DNA from: a virus
IMG/VR virus record: IMGVR_UViG_3300021957_000223
Location: 1 to 28,533 of that record
Strand: one strand, 5' to 3'
DNA: 28,533 nucleotides
The notes beneath the pieces are model-generated. The model had not been told where the DNA came from. It saw only the letters and a program-made list of their open reading frames with translations, and did not search any database. Every line of letters begins with the position of its first letter. Position 1 is the stretch's first letter. Position numbers and translations under genes: made by a program. Shown piece by piece: positions 19,197 through 27,939 of this stretch.

Positions 19197-20148
19197 TTTC
19201 TATTTGTTTTAATTTACTTTCTGACCATCTTAAACCAGCTTTACCACCCCACAATAAATATGAGATAGTTCCACACGCTTCTTTATTTCCTTCATCATAA
19301 TACTCTTGCGCTCTGCTTAAATAACTGTACATTCTTTTTAAGGTTTCAACGCTAATGTTTTCTTTGTTAGCTAATTGTTGTGCACGAATCTTACCTACTT
19401 GTGTAGCACATTTATTATTAACTTTTTTATTTAATTCTATACCTCGCTTTGCATTATTACTTACCGCTTGTGGATAGTCATTAAATGTTTCAAGCTCTGT
19501 TCTTTTACCAGACTTAGTTCTTTTGTCTTTTTTAATTAGTGCTTTAATGTTATTAAGCATATATTCAGCTTCTTGTTCTTCAATAGCTTCCAACTCTTTA
19601 CTCCATTCAGATTTTAAACTTGGGTCTTTTGCTTGTGCTTTATCTGCGAAAAAACCCTCTATGCTAAAACCTTTTACTTTGCCAGTTTCTATGTAGTTCT
19701 TCCAAACGTCTTCGTTTTCTACTTTCATTGAAATCATCCAAGTTCCTTTTGGTACACTTAAACCATACTTTTTAGATTTATCCATTTCAGTATCTTCTAC
19801 AATCCACGATTCAACAACAGTCAAGTTATTAATTTCCATTTCGTGTTCAAGTGTTGCGTTGTTCTGCATACTGTTTTGAAAAAACAATTCGCTTGCTCTC
19901 CTTACTGTTTTCTCAGAAAAGTAAACATAGAAAGTATTCTCTCCGTTCTTTCTAAAGATAGGTTTGTTAGGTATTAAAGCAGCTCCCATAAGTAAACGCT
20001 TCTCGCCATCTACCTTAGCTAATTTAATTTCTTGTTCTGATAGTGCTACAAAGTCAGACTCTATTGCTGGTAGCTCGACAATGCTAACCGCTTCGATTCC
20101 AGTTAGACCTTCACTATCTTCGTCTAATATTAATTCTATTATATCCAT
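19186..20148 (-). CDS. XkdF-like prohead serine protease with extra C-terminal domain
   Basis: The 320-aa protein starts with a short beta segment (MDIIELILDE, VSIVELPAIE). Residues 50-170 match the XkdF-like protease: LLMGAALIPNKPIFR, NATLEHEM (H102), VVESWIVEDTE (S114), KGTWMISMKVENEDVW and GFSIEGFF (S162). H102 with S114 or S162 would form the catalytic pair. Residues 215-317 form a separate domain (NDYPQAVSNNAKRGIELNKK, GKIRAQQLANKENISVETL, WGGKAGLRWSESKLKQIE) that is also known in other Bacteroidota phage and host proteins. The protease would process scaffold and capsid during maturation. It lies upstream of scaffold and capsid, with the tape measure gene before it. Confidence 0.7.
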   Translation of the reverse strand: MDIIELILDEDSEGLTGIEAVSIVELPAIESDFVALSEQEIKLAKVDGEKRLLMGAALIPNKPIFRKNGENTFYVYFSEKTVRRASELFFQNSMQNNATLEHEMEINNLTVVESWIVEDTEMDKSKKYGLSVPKGTWMISMKVENEDVWKNYIETGKVKGFSIEGFFADKAQAKDPSLKSEWSKELEAIEEQEAEYMLNNIKALIKKDKRTKSGKRTELETFNDYPQAVSNNAKRGIELNKKVNNKCATQVGKIRAQQLANKENISVETLKRMYSYLSRAQEYYDEGNKEACGTISYLLWGGKAGLRWSESKLKQIENEK

Positions 20149-20158
20149 TGTATTTATT

Positions 20159-23008
20159 TTAAAATGTTGCTTGTGTAATTGTATTGTTTTGTAATTGTTG
20201 TGCAGTTGTTACGTTACCAGCTACAACATACGCTTGTACTGGTTGTTGTTGCCCTAATGCTCCAGCCACTTGATTAAACCCTGATTGACCTACTACATTA
20301 AAACTTGGTGGTTGTGTAGATGATTCTCCACCCCCTGAAATGCTTGGACTTGGTGCGCTTCCACCACCGCCATCAGCAGGCTGAAACTTTGTGCTTGCAA
20401 TTGTTGCTATTTGTGCAGCTCCAGCTAAACCAATGCCAATACTTTTCGCAAACGCAACTCCACTCGCAACATCAACTGGGTTAGTGTAAGCATTCATTAT
20501 ACCTTGTGATGTAGCTATTATTGCTTGAGCAATACCTAATCCTTTATTTATGTTAAAAGCCTTCTTTGCCCTTTCTTCGTCATCGCCAGCAAAAGCATCA
20601 GCAATTTGACCAATAGAACTTAAAGCTGAACTTGTTGCGTTTAATATAGCATTTTGATTATCTATTTTTTGTCTTTTAGTTTTTTCATCAGCGTCAATTT
20701 CAATTTCTGATTTTTTTCTTTGATAATCTTTTTCTATTGCTATTTTTTGTTCTGCTGAATAATTTCCATCAAGAATAGATTGTTTAATAATGTTTTCTTT
20801 ATTCCATTCTAATTGTTGTAGTCTTAATTGTCTTTCTTGTTCAATTTCATCTTTAATGCCTCTTATTTTTACTTCTGTTTGAAACTTGCTTGCTTTTTCT
20901 GTATTCTTTAAAAAATCTGTTTCAAAAACAGGTTCTTCTTCTTCTAAATCAAAATCATCTAAATCTTCTTTTATTTCAATTTGTTCTAATAATTTTTTAT
21001 TTAATTCATTATTAACTTCAATTTCTTTAACAGCTTTTTTCTCTTGTTCAATTCCTAAAGATTTAAGTCTTTTAATTTCTTTATTTATTAAGGCAATTTT
21101 TTTATTCTTAACAGCAAGTTCCGCTTCTGTTGATTGCGGTAGTTTTTCAGCTTGTTCTAATAGTTCTTTTTGCTCTTTTATTAAATCTCTTATAACAATA
21201 GTTTGCTCTTCATCTGCTTTAACACCACCTTCTGTTTTTTTAGTAACATCATCTGTTGTGATTCCAAGACGCTCCATTAAAGCATCTTTTTCTTTTATTA
21301 AATTGTTTCCTTTTTCTTGTTCTTCTTGAAAATCTTCTTCTGCTTTATTTAGTGCTTTTATTTTAGATTGTAAATTAATTTGCTCATTTACTAATCTACC
21401 AATGTCATCAATTTTAAGTTTATTTTGTCCGTTTCCTTCTTCACGAAGTTTATTTTCTCTTTCTTGAATTTCATTTAATTCTTTTAAAACTTCATTTGGC
21501 GAAGTTGCTTTTATTTCAATACCTAAATCAGAATATTTTTGCCTTAATTTAGCAGTATAATCAAGGGTTTCAGCTTCTTTATCAAGTACTTTATTTAATT
21601 CGTCAGCAGTTTCTTGTGCTTGCTCTTGTATTTCTTCTTCCCTCTCTTGTATTAGTATTTTATTTATTAATGATTTATTTATTTCTTGAATAGCTGCGTT
21701 TAAATCTTCATTACTTGCAGTTTCAGCATCAATGTTTTTTAAGTAATTTGGGTATTGTTTTTGAAGTTCTAAAATTAAAGATGTTCTTTCTTCTTGTGTA
21801 GTGTTTACATTTCCAAGTTGCGCTTGCACCCTAAACAAAGATGCTCTTTCTTTTTCTAAAGATTCTGATAATTTTTCAGTTGGTGTTATAAAATTTAATA
21901 GCGATGTTGTAGCTTGAACTATACCTCTTGCAATACTGTTAAATAATCCTTCGCCATCTTCAATAGATAATAAGAAACCTTCCCAAGCTGAACCAAGTTT
22001 AGTTGTATCACCAGCTAAATTGTCAAGCCTTGTTTCTGCTAATCTTTGTGCTGCTCCTTGTGAGTTTCTAAAAGATTCAGTTAATACATCTATTTTAGGA
22101 GCATTATTAGCTAAAGTTAAAAGTGATTTTGAACCAACAACACCAACTAAATCAATAGCTTCATTCAGTGAGTTAGAACTGTTTGCAACTCTTTTAAGTG
22201 CTTCATTTAATGGAATACCTTTTTTATTTAATTCAATAAATGTTTTACTTAATCCAGTACCAGCAATAGAACCTTTTAAACCATTATCAGCAAGAGTAGC
22301 TAAAAGAGCAGTTGTTTCTTCAATATCTACATTTAAAGCTCTTGATGTAGGAGCTACTAATTTTAAAGATTCTCTTAACGCATCATAATCTAAAGCAGAT
22401 TTACTTGTAGATGCAGCCATTACATCAACAACTCTTTGTGTTTCTTCAGCTTCTAATCCAAACGCTCTTAAAGTAGAACCAGCTATCATTGCAGCTTCAC
22501 CCAAACCAACATCCAAAGAAGCAGCTAAATCTAATGTTGCTTTTGTAGATTCAAGTATTTCTTTAGTAGAGAATCCAAGTTTTGCGAATTCTGTTTGTAG
22601 TTCAACAACTTGTTTTGATGTGAATTGAGTTGATGCACCAAGTTCTTTTGCTGAGTTGGAAAGTTGATTCATTTCAGCATCGCTTGCTCCAAGCACAGCT
22701 TCTAATCCAGATAATGCTTTTGCAAACTCTGCTCCTTTTTTAGTTGCCATTACAAACAAAGAACCAAGACCAGCAATTGCAGCAACACTACCGCCAACTG
22801 CTAACGCTTTAAAAGATGTACCAAGATTTTTAACTTGACCTATTGCACCTTGTATTGATGCTGGTAAAGCATTAAAAGCAGATGTCATTGCTCCAGATGT
22901 TTCTTTTGCTTGTTTCTCAGTTGTTTTTAAACTCTTATTAACCTTGTTTAAATTAGCATTCGCTTTTCCAGTTTCTGCTTCTAATATAACTTTTACTACT
23001 TTAGTCAT
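20159..23008 (-). CDS. Tail tape measure protein (TP901 family)
   Basis: The 949-aa protein sets the tail length and is the longest gene here. Residues 1-60 are helical. A hydrophobic segment at about 66-88 (FKALAVGGSVAAIAGLGSLF) precedes the TP901 core at 98-310: LSGLEAVLGASDAEMNQLSN, TQFTSKQVVELQTEFAKLGF, AAMIAGSTLRAFGLEAEETQ. Long coiled coils (about 365-760) rich in glutamate and lysine follow. A second hydrophobic region (about 845-890) precedes a glycine/serine-rich end. At roughly 0.15 nm per residue the tail would be about 140 nm; this is an estimate from the general rule. It starts in the ATGA overlap with a 45-aa gene and ends 10 bases before the protease start. Confidence 0.9.
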   Translation of the reverse strand: MTKVVKVILEAETGKANANLNKVNKSLKTTEKQAKETSGAMTSAFNALPASIQGAIGQVKNLGTSFKALAVGGSVAAIAGLGSLFVMATKKGAEFAKALSGLEAVLGASDAEMNQLSNSAKELGASTQFTSKQVVELQTEFAKLGFSTKEILESTKATLDLAASLDVGLGEAAMIAGSTLRAFGLEAEETQRVVDVMAASTSKSALDYDALRESLKLVAPTSRALNVDIEETTALLATLADNGLKGSIAGTGLSKTFIELNKKGIPLNEALKRVANSSNSLNEAIDLVGVVGSKSLLTLANNAPKIDVLTESFRNSQGAAQRLAETRLDNLAGDTTKLGSAWEGFLLSIEDGEGLFNSIARGIVQATTSLLNFITPTEKLSESLEKERASLFRVQAQLGNVNTTQEERTSLILELQKQYPNYLKNIDAETASNEDLNAAIQEINKSLINKILIQEREEEIQEQAQETADELNKVLDKEAETLDYTAKLRQKYSDLGIEIKATSPNEVLKELNEIQERENKLREEGNGQNKLKIDDIGRLVNEQINLQSKIKALNKAEEDFQEEQEKGNNLIKEKDALMERLGITTDDVTKKTEGGVKADEEQTIVIRDLIKEQKELLEQAEKLPQSTEAELAVKNKKIALINKEIKRLKSLGIEQEKKAVKEIEVNNELNKKLLEQIEIKEDLDDFDLEEEEPVFETDFLKNTEKASKFQTEVKIRGIKDEIEQERQLRLQQLEWNKENIIKQSILDGNYSAEQKIAIEKDYQRKKSEIEIDADEKTKRQKIDNQNAILNATSSALSSIGQIADAFAGDDEERAKKAFNINKGLGIAQAIIATSQGIMNAYTNPVDVASGVAFAKSIGIGLAGAAQIATIASTKFQPADGGGGSAPSPSISGGGESSTQPPSFNVVGQSGFNQVAGALGQQQPVQAYVVAGNVTTAQQLQNNTITQATF

Positions 23009-23142
23009 TTCTTCATTCTTAATTGGTTAAAACCTTCTTTAATTGTCATTGGCACTTTATTAACACCTAATGCTATTTTAATGTATTTATCGTAAAGTTT
23101 ATTTTCTTTACAAAATTCTAATGCTTCAATTATTGTTTTCAC
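23005..23142 (-). CDS. 45-aa GTG-start protein before the tape measure gene
   Basis: The GTG at 23142 overlaps the TGA of the upstream baseplate gene (GTGA), and the frame ends in a TGA overlapping the tape measure start (ATGA). It encodes 45 residues of one or two basic helices (TIIEALEFCKENKLYDKYIK, PMTIKEGFNQLRMKK). Both junctions are tightly coupled, so it is probably real, perhaps a small factor for tail assembly. It bears no similarity to classic tail assembly chaperones, which lie at the other end of the block here. Confidence 0.55.
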   Translation of the reverse strand: MKTIIEALEFCKENKLYDKYIKIALGVNKVPMTIKEGFNQLRMKK

Positions 23143-25355
23143 GTTGGTTCGTTTAATAGTTCTAAATTCGTTTCTCCTGATTGTAATTTACTTGACATTT
23201 TATTAATAGTATAAGCTCTTGTGCCAACTACAATCAAATCATCTAAAGTTAAATTCAATAATACTTTTAATGGTAGTATTGCAGAAAATTTAAATATTCT
23301 TGTTTTCTTGTTAAATATTCTTGTTATGTAATTAGTATAATAAGTTTGAAACAAACTGTTATTGTTACCGCCATAATCTGTTAAGGTATAAGTGTTTATC
23401 TCACTACCAAAGTTTAGATTATAAGTTGGTGCTGTTGTTGATGTTCCTAACTCATTGCAAGAACTGGGAATCCAATAACTTGTTAAATCATACTGGTCAT
23501 TTGATGAATTATGTGCTAACGCTCCATAAACTTCTGGCCTTGTATTATAAACAAAATGTACTTCATCTGCTGACTGCTGGTAGATTCCATAAAATAAAAG
23601 TGGTTGTCCTATACTTGGCTCTAAATTATCATCTAAGAAACTGCCAACTTGTACTGTAGTCAACGCTCCGCTTGTTTTATCTTGTAACCTTTCAAATAAC
23701 ATATGCTCAAAAGGTAATGTAATTTTATATTCTCTTTTTTTACTTGCATCACCAATGTAAGTTAATTCTCCATATCTTCTATTGTTTAAAGATTGAAACG
23801 TTTGAGCCAAAATGCTTTTAGGTTCTGAATATTCTAAATCTACATTTGAAAATGGTAAAGCATCGCTAATAGTATGTTCATCAGTTTTTACAAATTCAGT
23901 AATATTAAAAGTATCACCACCAGCATAATAATCATCTAAAGTTTCAACAATTACTTGCCCGAAAAAATCTACATAAGCAGTTAAGTTAAAAGCTCTAAAC
24001 AAACCATTTAAAAAGTCTTTAATTTTAATTTGTGGTATTTGTTCTGTAATTATTATTGTAGCACTTGTTACAATGCTTGATGATTGTGTATTGTAATTAG
24101 CAATTAAATTATATTCCCTCCTTTGTGTGCTTGGATTATAAAATGAATGGTCTAAAGAAACACTTGCAGAAAATGTTAAAGGGTCAACACTTCTAACTCT
24201 TGCAAATAATCTTCTTGACTCATTTAATGCTAATGAATTAGATTGACCAAAACCATAACCAATTGAATGACTTTGAGCACCTGTTAAATTGTTTGCTGTT
24301 GCTACAATAGTATCTGTTAAGCTGTCAACAATTTCAATTGAGTAAGTGATGGAGCTTGAAGCTGGTGTTATATTAACAGTAAATTTAAATCCCTCTTCCA
24401 TTGGTGTAGGTGGATTAGCACTTGCGGAAAACCTTTGTGTAAATATATAATCTCCCTCTTCAAATTCAACTGAGTCATAAGTTATACCATTATAGTGAAC
24501 ACAATTAGAAGTTGTTTGACATATAAACGTAACACCACTTAATTCAACTAATAAATCTCCTGTAACTCTACCTTTAGCCCTATGTAACCATAGATACAAA
24601 TTATCCATTGCAGTAGAATCAAAGAACTCACCAGTTTTAAAAATTATGCTGTATTGTTCTTCAATTGCTTTAATAATATTTTTTACTGGAATAGCTGGTT
24701 TTAAATCTTCTGGAAATACTCCACGTTTACCAAGATGTGATGCGTTTTGGTGATTACTAATGTTTAATCCATTGCTTTGACTTCCAGTACCATCATAAAT
24801 ATAGCTTTGTGAATGCGCTATTAAAGGATATATAATAGCATCGTTGTATAAAACACTATCAACTGTGAAGTTTTTCCCGTTTTCTAAAGCAGCTTTAATG
24901 TAATCAGCATCTGCATTATGATTAAAATTATTTAACCAAACCAAATCTGACAACTGGTCTTCATTAATCTTATTTTTAAAAGTTACTGTATTTCCAAAGA
25001 ATGTAACCTTGTACATTGATGGCTCTCCATACTTAATAGCAACCTCATTTAATTGTATTTTACCAAACCTAAAATGTAGGTGGTTTAATTCAATTCTTGA
25101 CTCACAAAAGATATTAGCATCAAAACCTTCAACCTCTGGGTTGTACCAATGCTTAAAGATTTTATTATTTGTTTTACTTGCTGGTAAATTAAAAGTTCTA
25201 CTATAATCCGTAAATATTTTATCTATGTCACTAACATCTTGAATAACCTGAGTTAATGAAATAAGTTCTTCTTCCATTAAATCAACTCTAACAAAATCTT
25301 GTTCTGTTGTTGTGTTTCTAAGTTGTGGCTGTATATATAGAATTACTTTTTGCAT
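23139..25355 (-). CDS. Large tail-tip/baseplate-like protein
   Basis: The 738-aa protein has an N-terminal segment (SLTQVIQDVSDIDKIFTDYS) followed by FNLPASKTNNKIFKHWYNPE. Similar segments occur in long structural proteins of flavobacterial phages that sit at the tail tip. The rest is beta-rich, with regions such as IKIKDFLNGLFRAFNLTAYV, where baseplate-hub folds are often found, and a regularly spaced set of strands to the end. There is no cell-wall hydrolase or lectin motif. It is placed beside the next structural gene (1-base overlap) and just before the tape measure gene. A hub or Dit/Tal-type role is inferred from context; a minor fibre is the alternative. Confidence 0.6.
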   Translation of the reverse strand: MQKVILYIQPQLRNTTTEQDFVRVDLMEEELISLTQVIQDVSDIDKIFTDYSRTFNLPASKTNNKIFKHWYNPEVEGFDANIFCESRIELNHLHFRFGKIQLNEVAIKYGEPSMYKVTFFGNTVTFKNKINEDQLSDLVWLNNFNHNADADYIKAALENGKNFTVDSVLYNDAIIYPLIAHSQSYIYDGTGSQSNGLNISNHQNASHLGKRGVFPEDLKPAIPVKNIIKAIEEQYSIIFKTGEFFDSTAMDNLYLWLHRAKGRVTGDLLVELSGVTFICQTTSNCVHYNGITYDSVEFEEGDYIFTQRFSASANPPTPMEEGFKFTVNITPASSSITYSIEIVDSLTDTIVATANNLTGAQSHSIGYGFGQSNSLALNESRRLFARVRSVDPLTFSASVSLDHSFYNPSTQRREYNLIANYNTQSSSIVTSATIIITEQIPQIKIKDFLNGLFRAFNLTAYVDFFGQVIVETLDDYYAGGDTFNITEFVKTDEHTISDALPFSNVDLEYSEPKSILAQTFQSLNNRRYGELTYIGDASKKREYKITLPFEHMLFERLQDKTSGALTTVQVGSFLDDNLEPSIGQPLLFYGIYQQSADEVHFVYNTRPEVYGALAHNSSNDQYDLTSYWIPSSCNELGTSTTAPTYNLNFGSEINTYTLTDYGGNNNSLFQTYYTNYITRIFNKKTRIFKFSAILPLKVLLNLTLDDLIVVGTRAYTINKMSSKLQSGETNLELLNEPT

Positions 25356-26494
25356 TATCTAATATTATTTACTAAGCTAAATGACTTTTCAAAATTCATT
25401 GTATAATTAATTAACCTATCATTTAAACCAGTCTTGTAAATAAATGAACTGTCTTTTAAATTAACAGGATAGATTGTGTTAGTTGAATCAGTTAGCCAAA
25501 CATATTCGCTGACCATTAACTCCTCAAAATATGGATTCATTAATTCGTTAACAAAACCAGTATTTAAAGAAATGCTTTCAGTAGCATTAGAATTAAAAGT
25601 TTTCTTTGCGTGTGCTGTTGTTGAGTAAGTATTATATGTAATTGATTCATCACAATTAACACCTTCTTCTGGTGGTGACAAAACTACATTCCTTGCTTCA
25701 AATATACTTGCATTAAAGTTTTCACTTCTTGAGTCTAAACTTTCTGTAGATTTTTTAAAGAAAAATAAATCTTGCATTGCTCCCCATCTATTAACAAAAG
25801 TAATTTTATGAACTGGGTATTTGCATTCTTCAATTGGTACTATTGTAATAGTAGATTCATACGAATCATCGTAGGTAACTAATATATTGTCTAATACTGT
25901 AGAACCTGAGAACTGCGCATATCCTATTTTTTGGTTTTGATTTCCATTATCTGCAAAACTATCTGTTTCTCTTGTGCTTGTACCTGACCGCCATTGAATA
26001 GAAATAACTCGTTCAACATTTACTGGTATTGTAATTGTACTCCCTTGATGGTATTGTAAATAACTTCCACTAATCATTGCAATAGGTTCTGCTGTATAGT
26101 TAACACCATCTTTAAAATGATTGTAACCCTCTTGAGCTAAATAAGTGTTAGAAGTTGTAACAGCGTCGTCTACTAAAGAACCATCTGCTTTTCTTGGAGA
26201 TGTTGCAACAGTTACCCAAATAGAACTTTTTGCTGATGATACAGAATAAACTCCAGTAAATATTTGCTCCAGATGGTCGTTTACTATTTCACTAATATCT
26301 ACACTAACAGAGTCTTCGCTACCTATTGGTTTTTTTTGTAGTGAGTAGGTTGCATATAAATCGTCGCATTGCTCTGTTGAATTACTTAAACCACCAAATA
26401 CAGTTATATTAATTTGAAAGTAACTTAACTCGCTATTAGTTTCTTGTGGTGTCCTTATAAAGAAAGGGCTCCTTGTTCTTATTATTGTACTCAT
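25355..26494 (-). CDS. Distal-tail-like structural protein
   Basis: The 379-aa protein is beta-rich, beginning with IIRTRSPFFIRTPQETNSEL, and contains the segment YPVHKITFVNRWGAMQDLFFFKK (in two parts: HKITFVNRWGAMQDL and FFFKKSTESL). A V/I-N-R-W/F-G segment is typical of Bacteroidota phage tail proteins that cap the tube end. A C-terminal helix-strand part (LNDRLINYTMNFEKSFSLV) completes it. There is no catalytic motif. It shares its stop with the start of the 738-aa gene and overlaps the neck gene by 4 bases. The assignment as distal tail protein is by context and composition, with baseplate wedge as an alternative. Confidence 0.55.
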   Translation of the reverse strand: MSTIIRTRSPFFIRTPQETNSELSYFQINITVFGGLSNSTEQCDDLYATYSLQKKPIGSEDSVSVDISEIVNDHLEQIFTGVYSVSSAKSSIWVTVATSPRKADGSLVDDAVTTSNTYLAQEGYNHFKDGVNYTAEPIAMISGSYLQYHQGSTITIPVNVERVISIQWRSGTSTRETDSFADNGNQNQKIGYAQFSGSTVLDNILVTYDDSYESTITIVPIEECKYPVHKITFVNRWGAMQDLFFFKKSTESLDSRSENFNASIFEARNVVLSPPEEGVNCDESITYNTYSTTAHAKKTFNSNATESISLNTGFVNELMNPYFEELMVSEYVWLTDSTNTIYPVNLKDSSFIYKTGLNDRLINYTMNFEKSFSLVNNIR

Positions 26495-26970
26495 TTTATT
26501 TCTAAATTATCTTCTATGTAACCAGCAACAATTTCATCTCCGTATAGATCTAAACCCCTTTCAAAAGGTTTAGTAAAAAACAATGTTGCTTTAATTCCTT
26601 TTTTGTAAATACTTCTTGCAATTAAAAAGTTTAGTGATTGCCTACTTACAAACCTACCTTGCTTATCTCTTGGTGCTATTCCTTTTTTAATACTCCATTT
26701 ATCAAAAGCAGAACTTGGAGGTTGTTTAGTTGTATATTTAAATGGACTTGCAGAGCTTTCTGGATATGTAGACTTTGCACCCTTAACACCTTTATCAATA
26801 AACTGTCCGTAATCTTCGCTAAGAAATGAAACTTTATCTCCTTTAATTGTATAAGCTAAACTATTATATAAGGCCTTAGAAGCATTGTTTTTCTTTTTAG
26901 TCAAATTACTTCTTGACTGTTGAATAACATACTTAGCATATTTATCTAAAGCTTTTCTAAATTTACTCAT
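26491..26970 (-). CDS. HK97 gp10-like neck/tail-completion protein
   Basis: The ATG at 26970 (MSKFRKALDKYAK) is preferred; a TTG at 26976 would add two residues only. The 159-aa product has a basic helix, then AYTIKGDKVSFLSEDYGQFIDKGVKG, a segment diagnostic for the HK97 gp10/tail-component family (Y-x-x-F-x-D-x-G), and later SSAFDKWSIKKGI. These proteins join the finished head to the tail or form the tail-terminator ring. The start overlaps the stop of the upstream gene (TAATG), so the two tail-completion genes are coupled. Confidence 0.75.
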   Translation of the reverse strand: MSKFRKALDKYAKYVIQQSRSNLTKKKNNASKALYNSLAYTIKGDKVSFLSEDYGQFIDKGVKGAKSTYPESSASPFKYTTKQPPSSAFDKWSIKKGIAPRDKQGRFVSRQSLNFLIARSIYKKGIKATLFFTKPFERGLDLYGDEIVAGYIEDNLEIK

Positions 26971-27425
26971 TAGCAATAAGTCATTTCGTCTTTAGTACCA
27001 CAATCAAAAGTAACAGCCCAGCCAGCAAGCATATTGTCAAACCTTTCTGTAAATGGTTCACAAGTAGCTGGATTGATTAACTCAAATTTATCTTTGTATA
27101 AATCACTCTTTTGTAAAACTCTTATAACTCTGGTTGCTAAAGCTAATTGTGTGTTTAATATATCTTGCCTGTTGTCATTACCTCTATATAGATCAGTCAC
27201 TTGTTCGTTGCTAATATCTACTAAATCCATAAAGAAAATAGTAATGTTAAAAGTTACGTAGTTGTTATTGATAGTACTGTTGTTGACCATTACATGAGCT
27301 AAAGGGAATAAGCTCTGCTTCTTTAAATCAATGTCAGCAATATCACCAAATGTTATTTCATTATTAAATGGTTCTGCTACAACTACTTCTTTGATCTTGT
27401 CTATTATGTTGTAAAAACTGTTCAT
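26970..27425 (-). CDS. Tail terminator-like protein
   Basis: This 151-aa protein shows an alpha-beta pattern: FYNIIDKIKEVVVAEPFNNE, VTFNITIFFMDLVDISNEQV, DILNTQLALATRVIRVLQKS and a C-terminal beta part ending with FTERFDNMLAGWAVTFDC. An EPFTERF-x-x-x-L-x-G-W-x-x-T-F end is, from memory, typical of a small tail protein in flavobacterial phages that resembles tail terminators (gpU type). It is encoded immediately before the gp10-like protein, where the terminator is often found. The assignment is from order and pattern. Confidence 0.6.
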   Translation of the reverse strand: MNSFYNIIDKIKEVVVAEPFNNEITFGDIADIDLKKQSLFPLAHVMVNNSTINNNYVTFNITIFFMDLVDISNEQVTDLYRGNDNRQDILNTQLALATRVIRVLQKSDLYKDKFELINPATCEPFTERFDNMLAGWAVTFDCGTKDEMTYC

Positions 27426-27688
27426 ACTAATTTTATATAAGTTGGAGTGTGTTCTCCTAAGTCTTGTTCAATAAATTCATCTAAGCTATCAATAGCTTCA
27501 TCAAAGTCGACACCCTCTCTTTGTATTAATAAATCTAAACATATCCAATAATCGTAAACTGCTTTAATTGGGTTGTTTGCTGATATACCTATAAATGCTT
27601 CTTCAAATCCATCTACCAGAATAATGTGTTCATTCTCGATTAATAAGTTACGTTCTGTTAATTCTTCTAATATATCGTCTTTTGTCAT
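27422..27688 (-). CDS. Small conserved phage protein after the tail chaperone
   Basis: The 88-aa acidic protein (DILEELTERNLLIENEHI) contains KAVYDYWICLDLLIQREGVDFDEAIDSLDEFIEQD, an arrangement of a DY-x-x-C-x-x-x-L-x-x-R-x-G-x-x-x-x-E-A motif. It is found in many phage and prophage small proteins without a known job. The start shares one base with the stop of the frameshifted chaperone frame and its end overlaps the tail terminator-like gene by 4 bases. A tail-assembly accessory role is a guess from the neighbours. Confidence 0.65.
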   Translation of the reverse strand: MTKDDILEELTERNLLIENEHIILVDGFEEAFIGISANNPIKAVYDYWICLDLLIQREGVDFDEAIDSLDEFIEQDLGEHTPTYIKLV

Positions 27689-27939
27689 TATTTGTTTTTT
27701 AATAGTTGTTGTTCTAATTCATATTTATCCTTTTCAAATGCTAAGTGCATTAAACAGGTGTGGAGTTTTGATTTTGTGATACTATCGTATTTAAGAATGT
27801 TCCCGTTAGTAAGTCCGTAGATAGATTGATACCAGCCCCATTTTGCAGCGAATCCCGCATTTGCTGAGGAAGCTCTACCTCCTCCTGTGTTGCTAAATAA
27901 TTCAGGGTAGTTTTCAGTAATTCGCTCTTTAAATTCCAA
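27688..27939 (-). CDS. gpT-like extension of the tail assembly chaperone (-1 frame)
   Basis: This 83-codon frame overlaps the upstream chaperone by 190 bases in the -1 frame. It has no ATG before its conserved core; the first candidate is a TTG at 27937-27939, next to the run of nine T on the minus strand. Its sequence (FAAKWGWYQSIYGLTNGNI, then KLHTCLMHLAFEKDKYELEQ) fits the gpT-like part in Bacteroidota phages, where F-x-x-K-W-G-W-Y-x-S is typical. It is therefore most likely joined to residues 1-161 of the upstream protein by a -1 frameshift, giving a 244-aa fusion. Independent initiation at the TTG is the alternative. Confidence 0.65.
   Translation of the reverse strand: MEFKERITENYPELFSNTGGGRASSANAGFAAKWGWYQSIYGLTNGNILKYDSITKSKLHTCLMHLAFEKDKYELEQQLLKNK

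Noticed and set aside
20886-22388. Plus-strand open frames of 122-147 codons opposite the tape measure gene
   Set aside because: They lie wholly within the tape measure gene, are serine/leucine/phenylalanine-rich shadows of lysine/glutamate-rich coiled coils, and have no neighbours on that strand.
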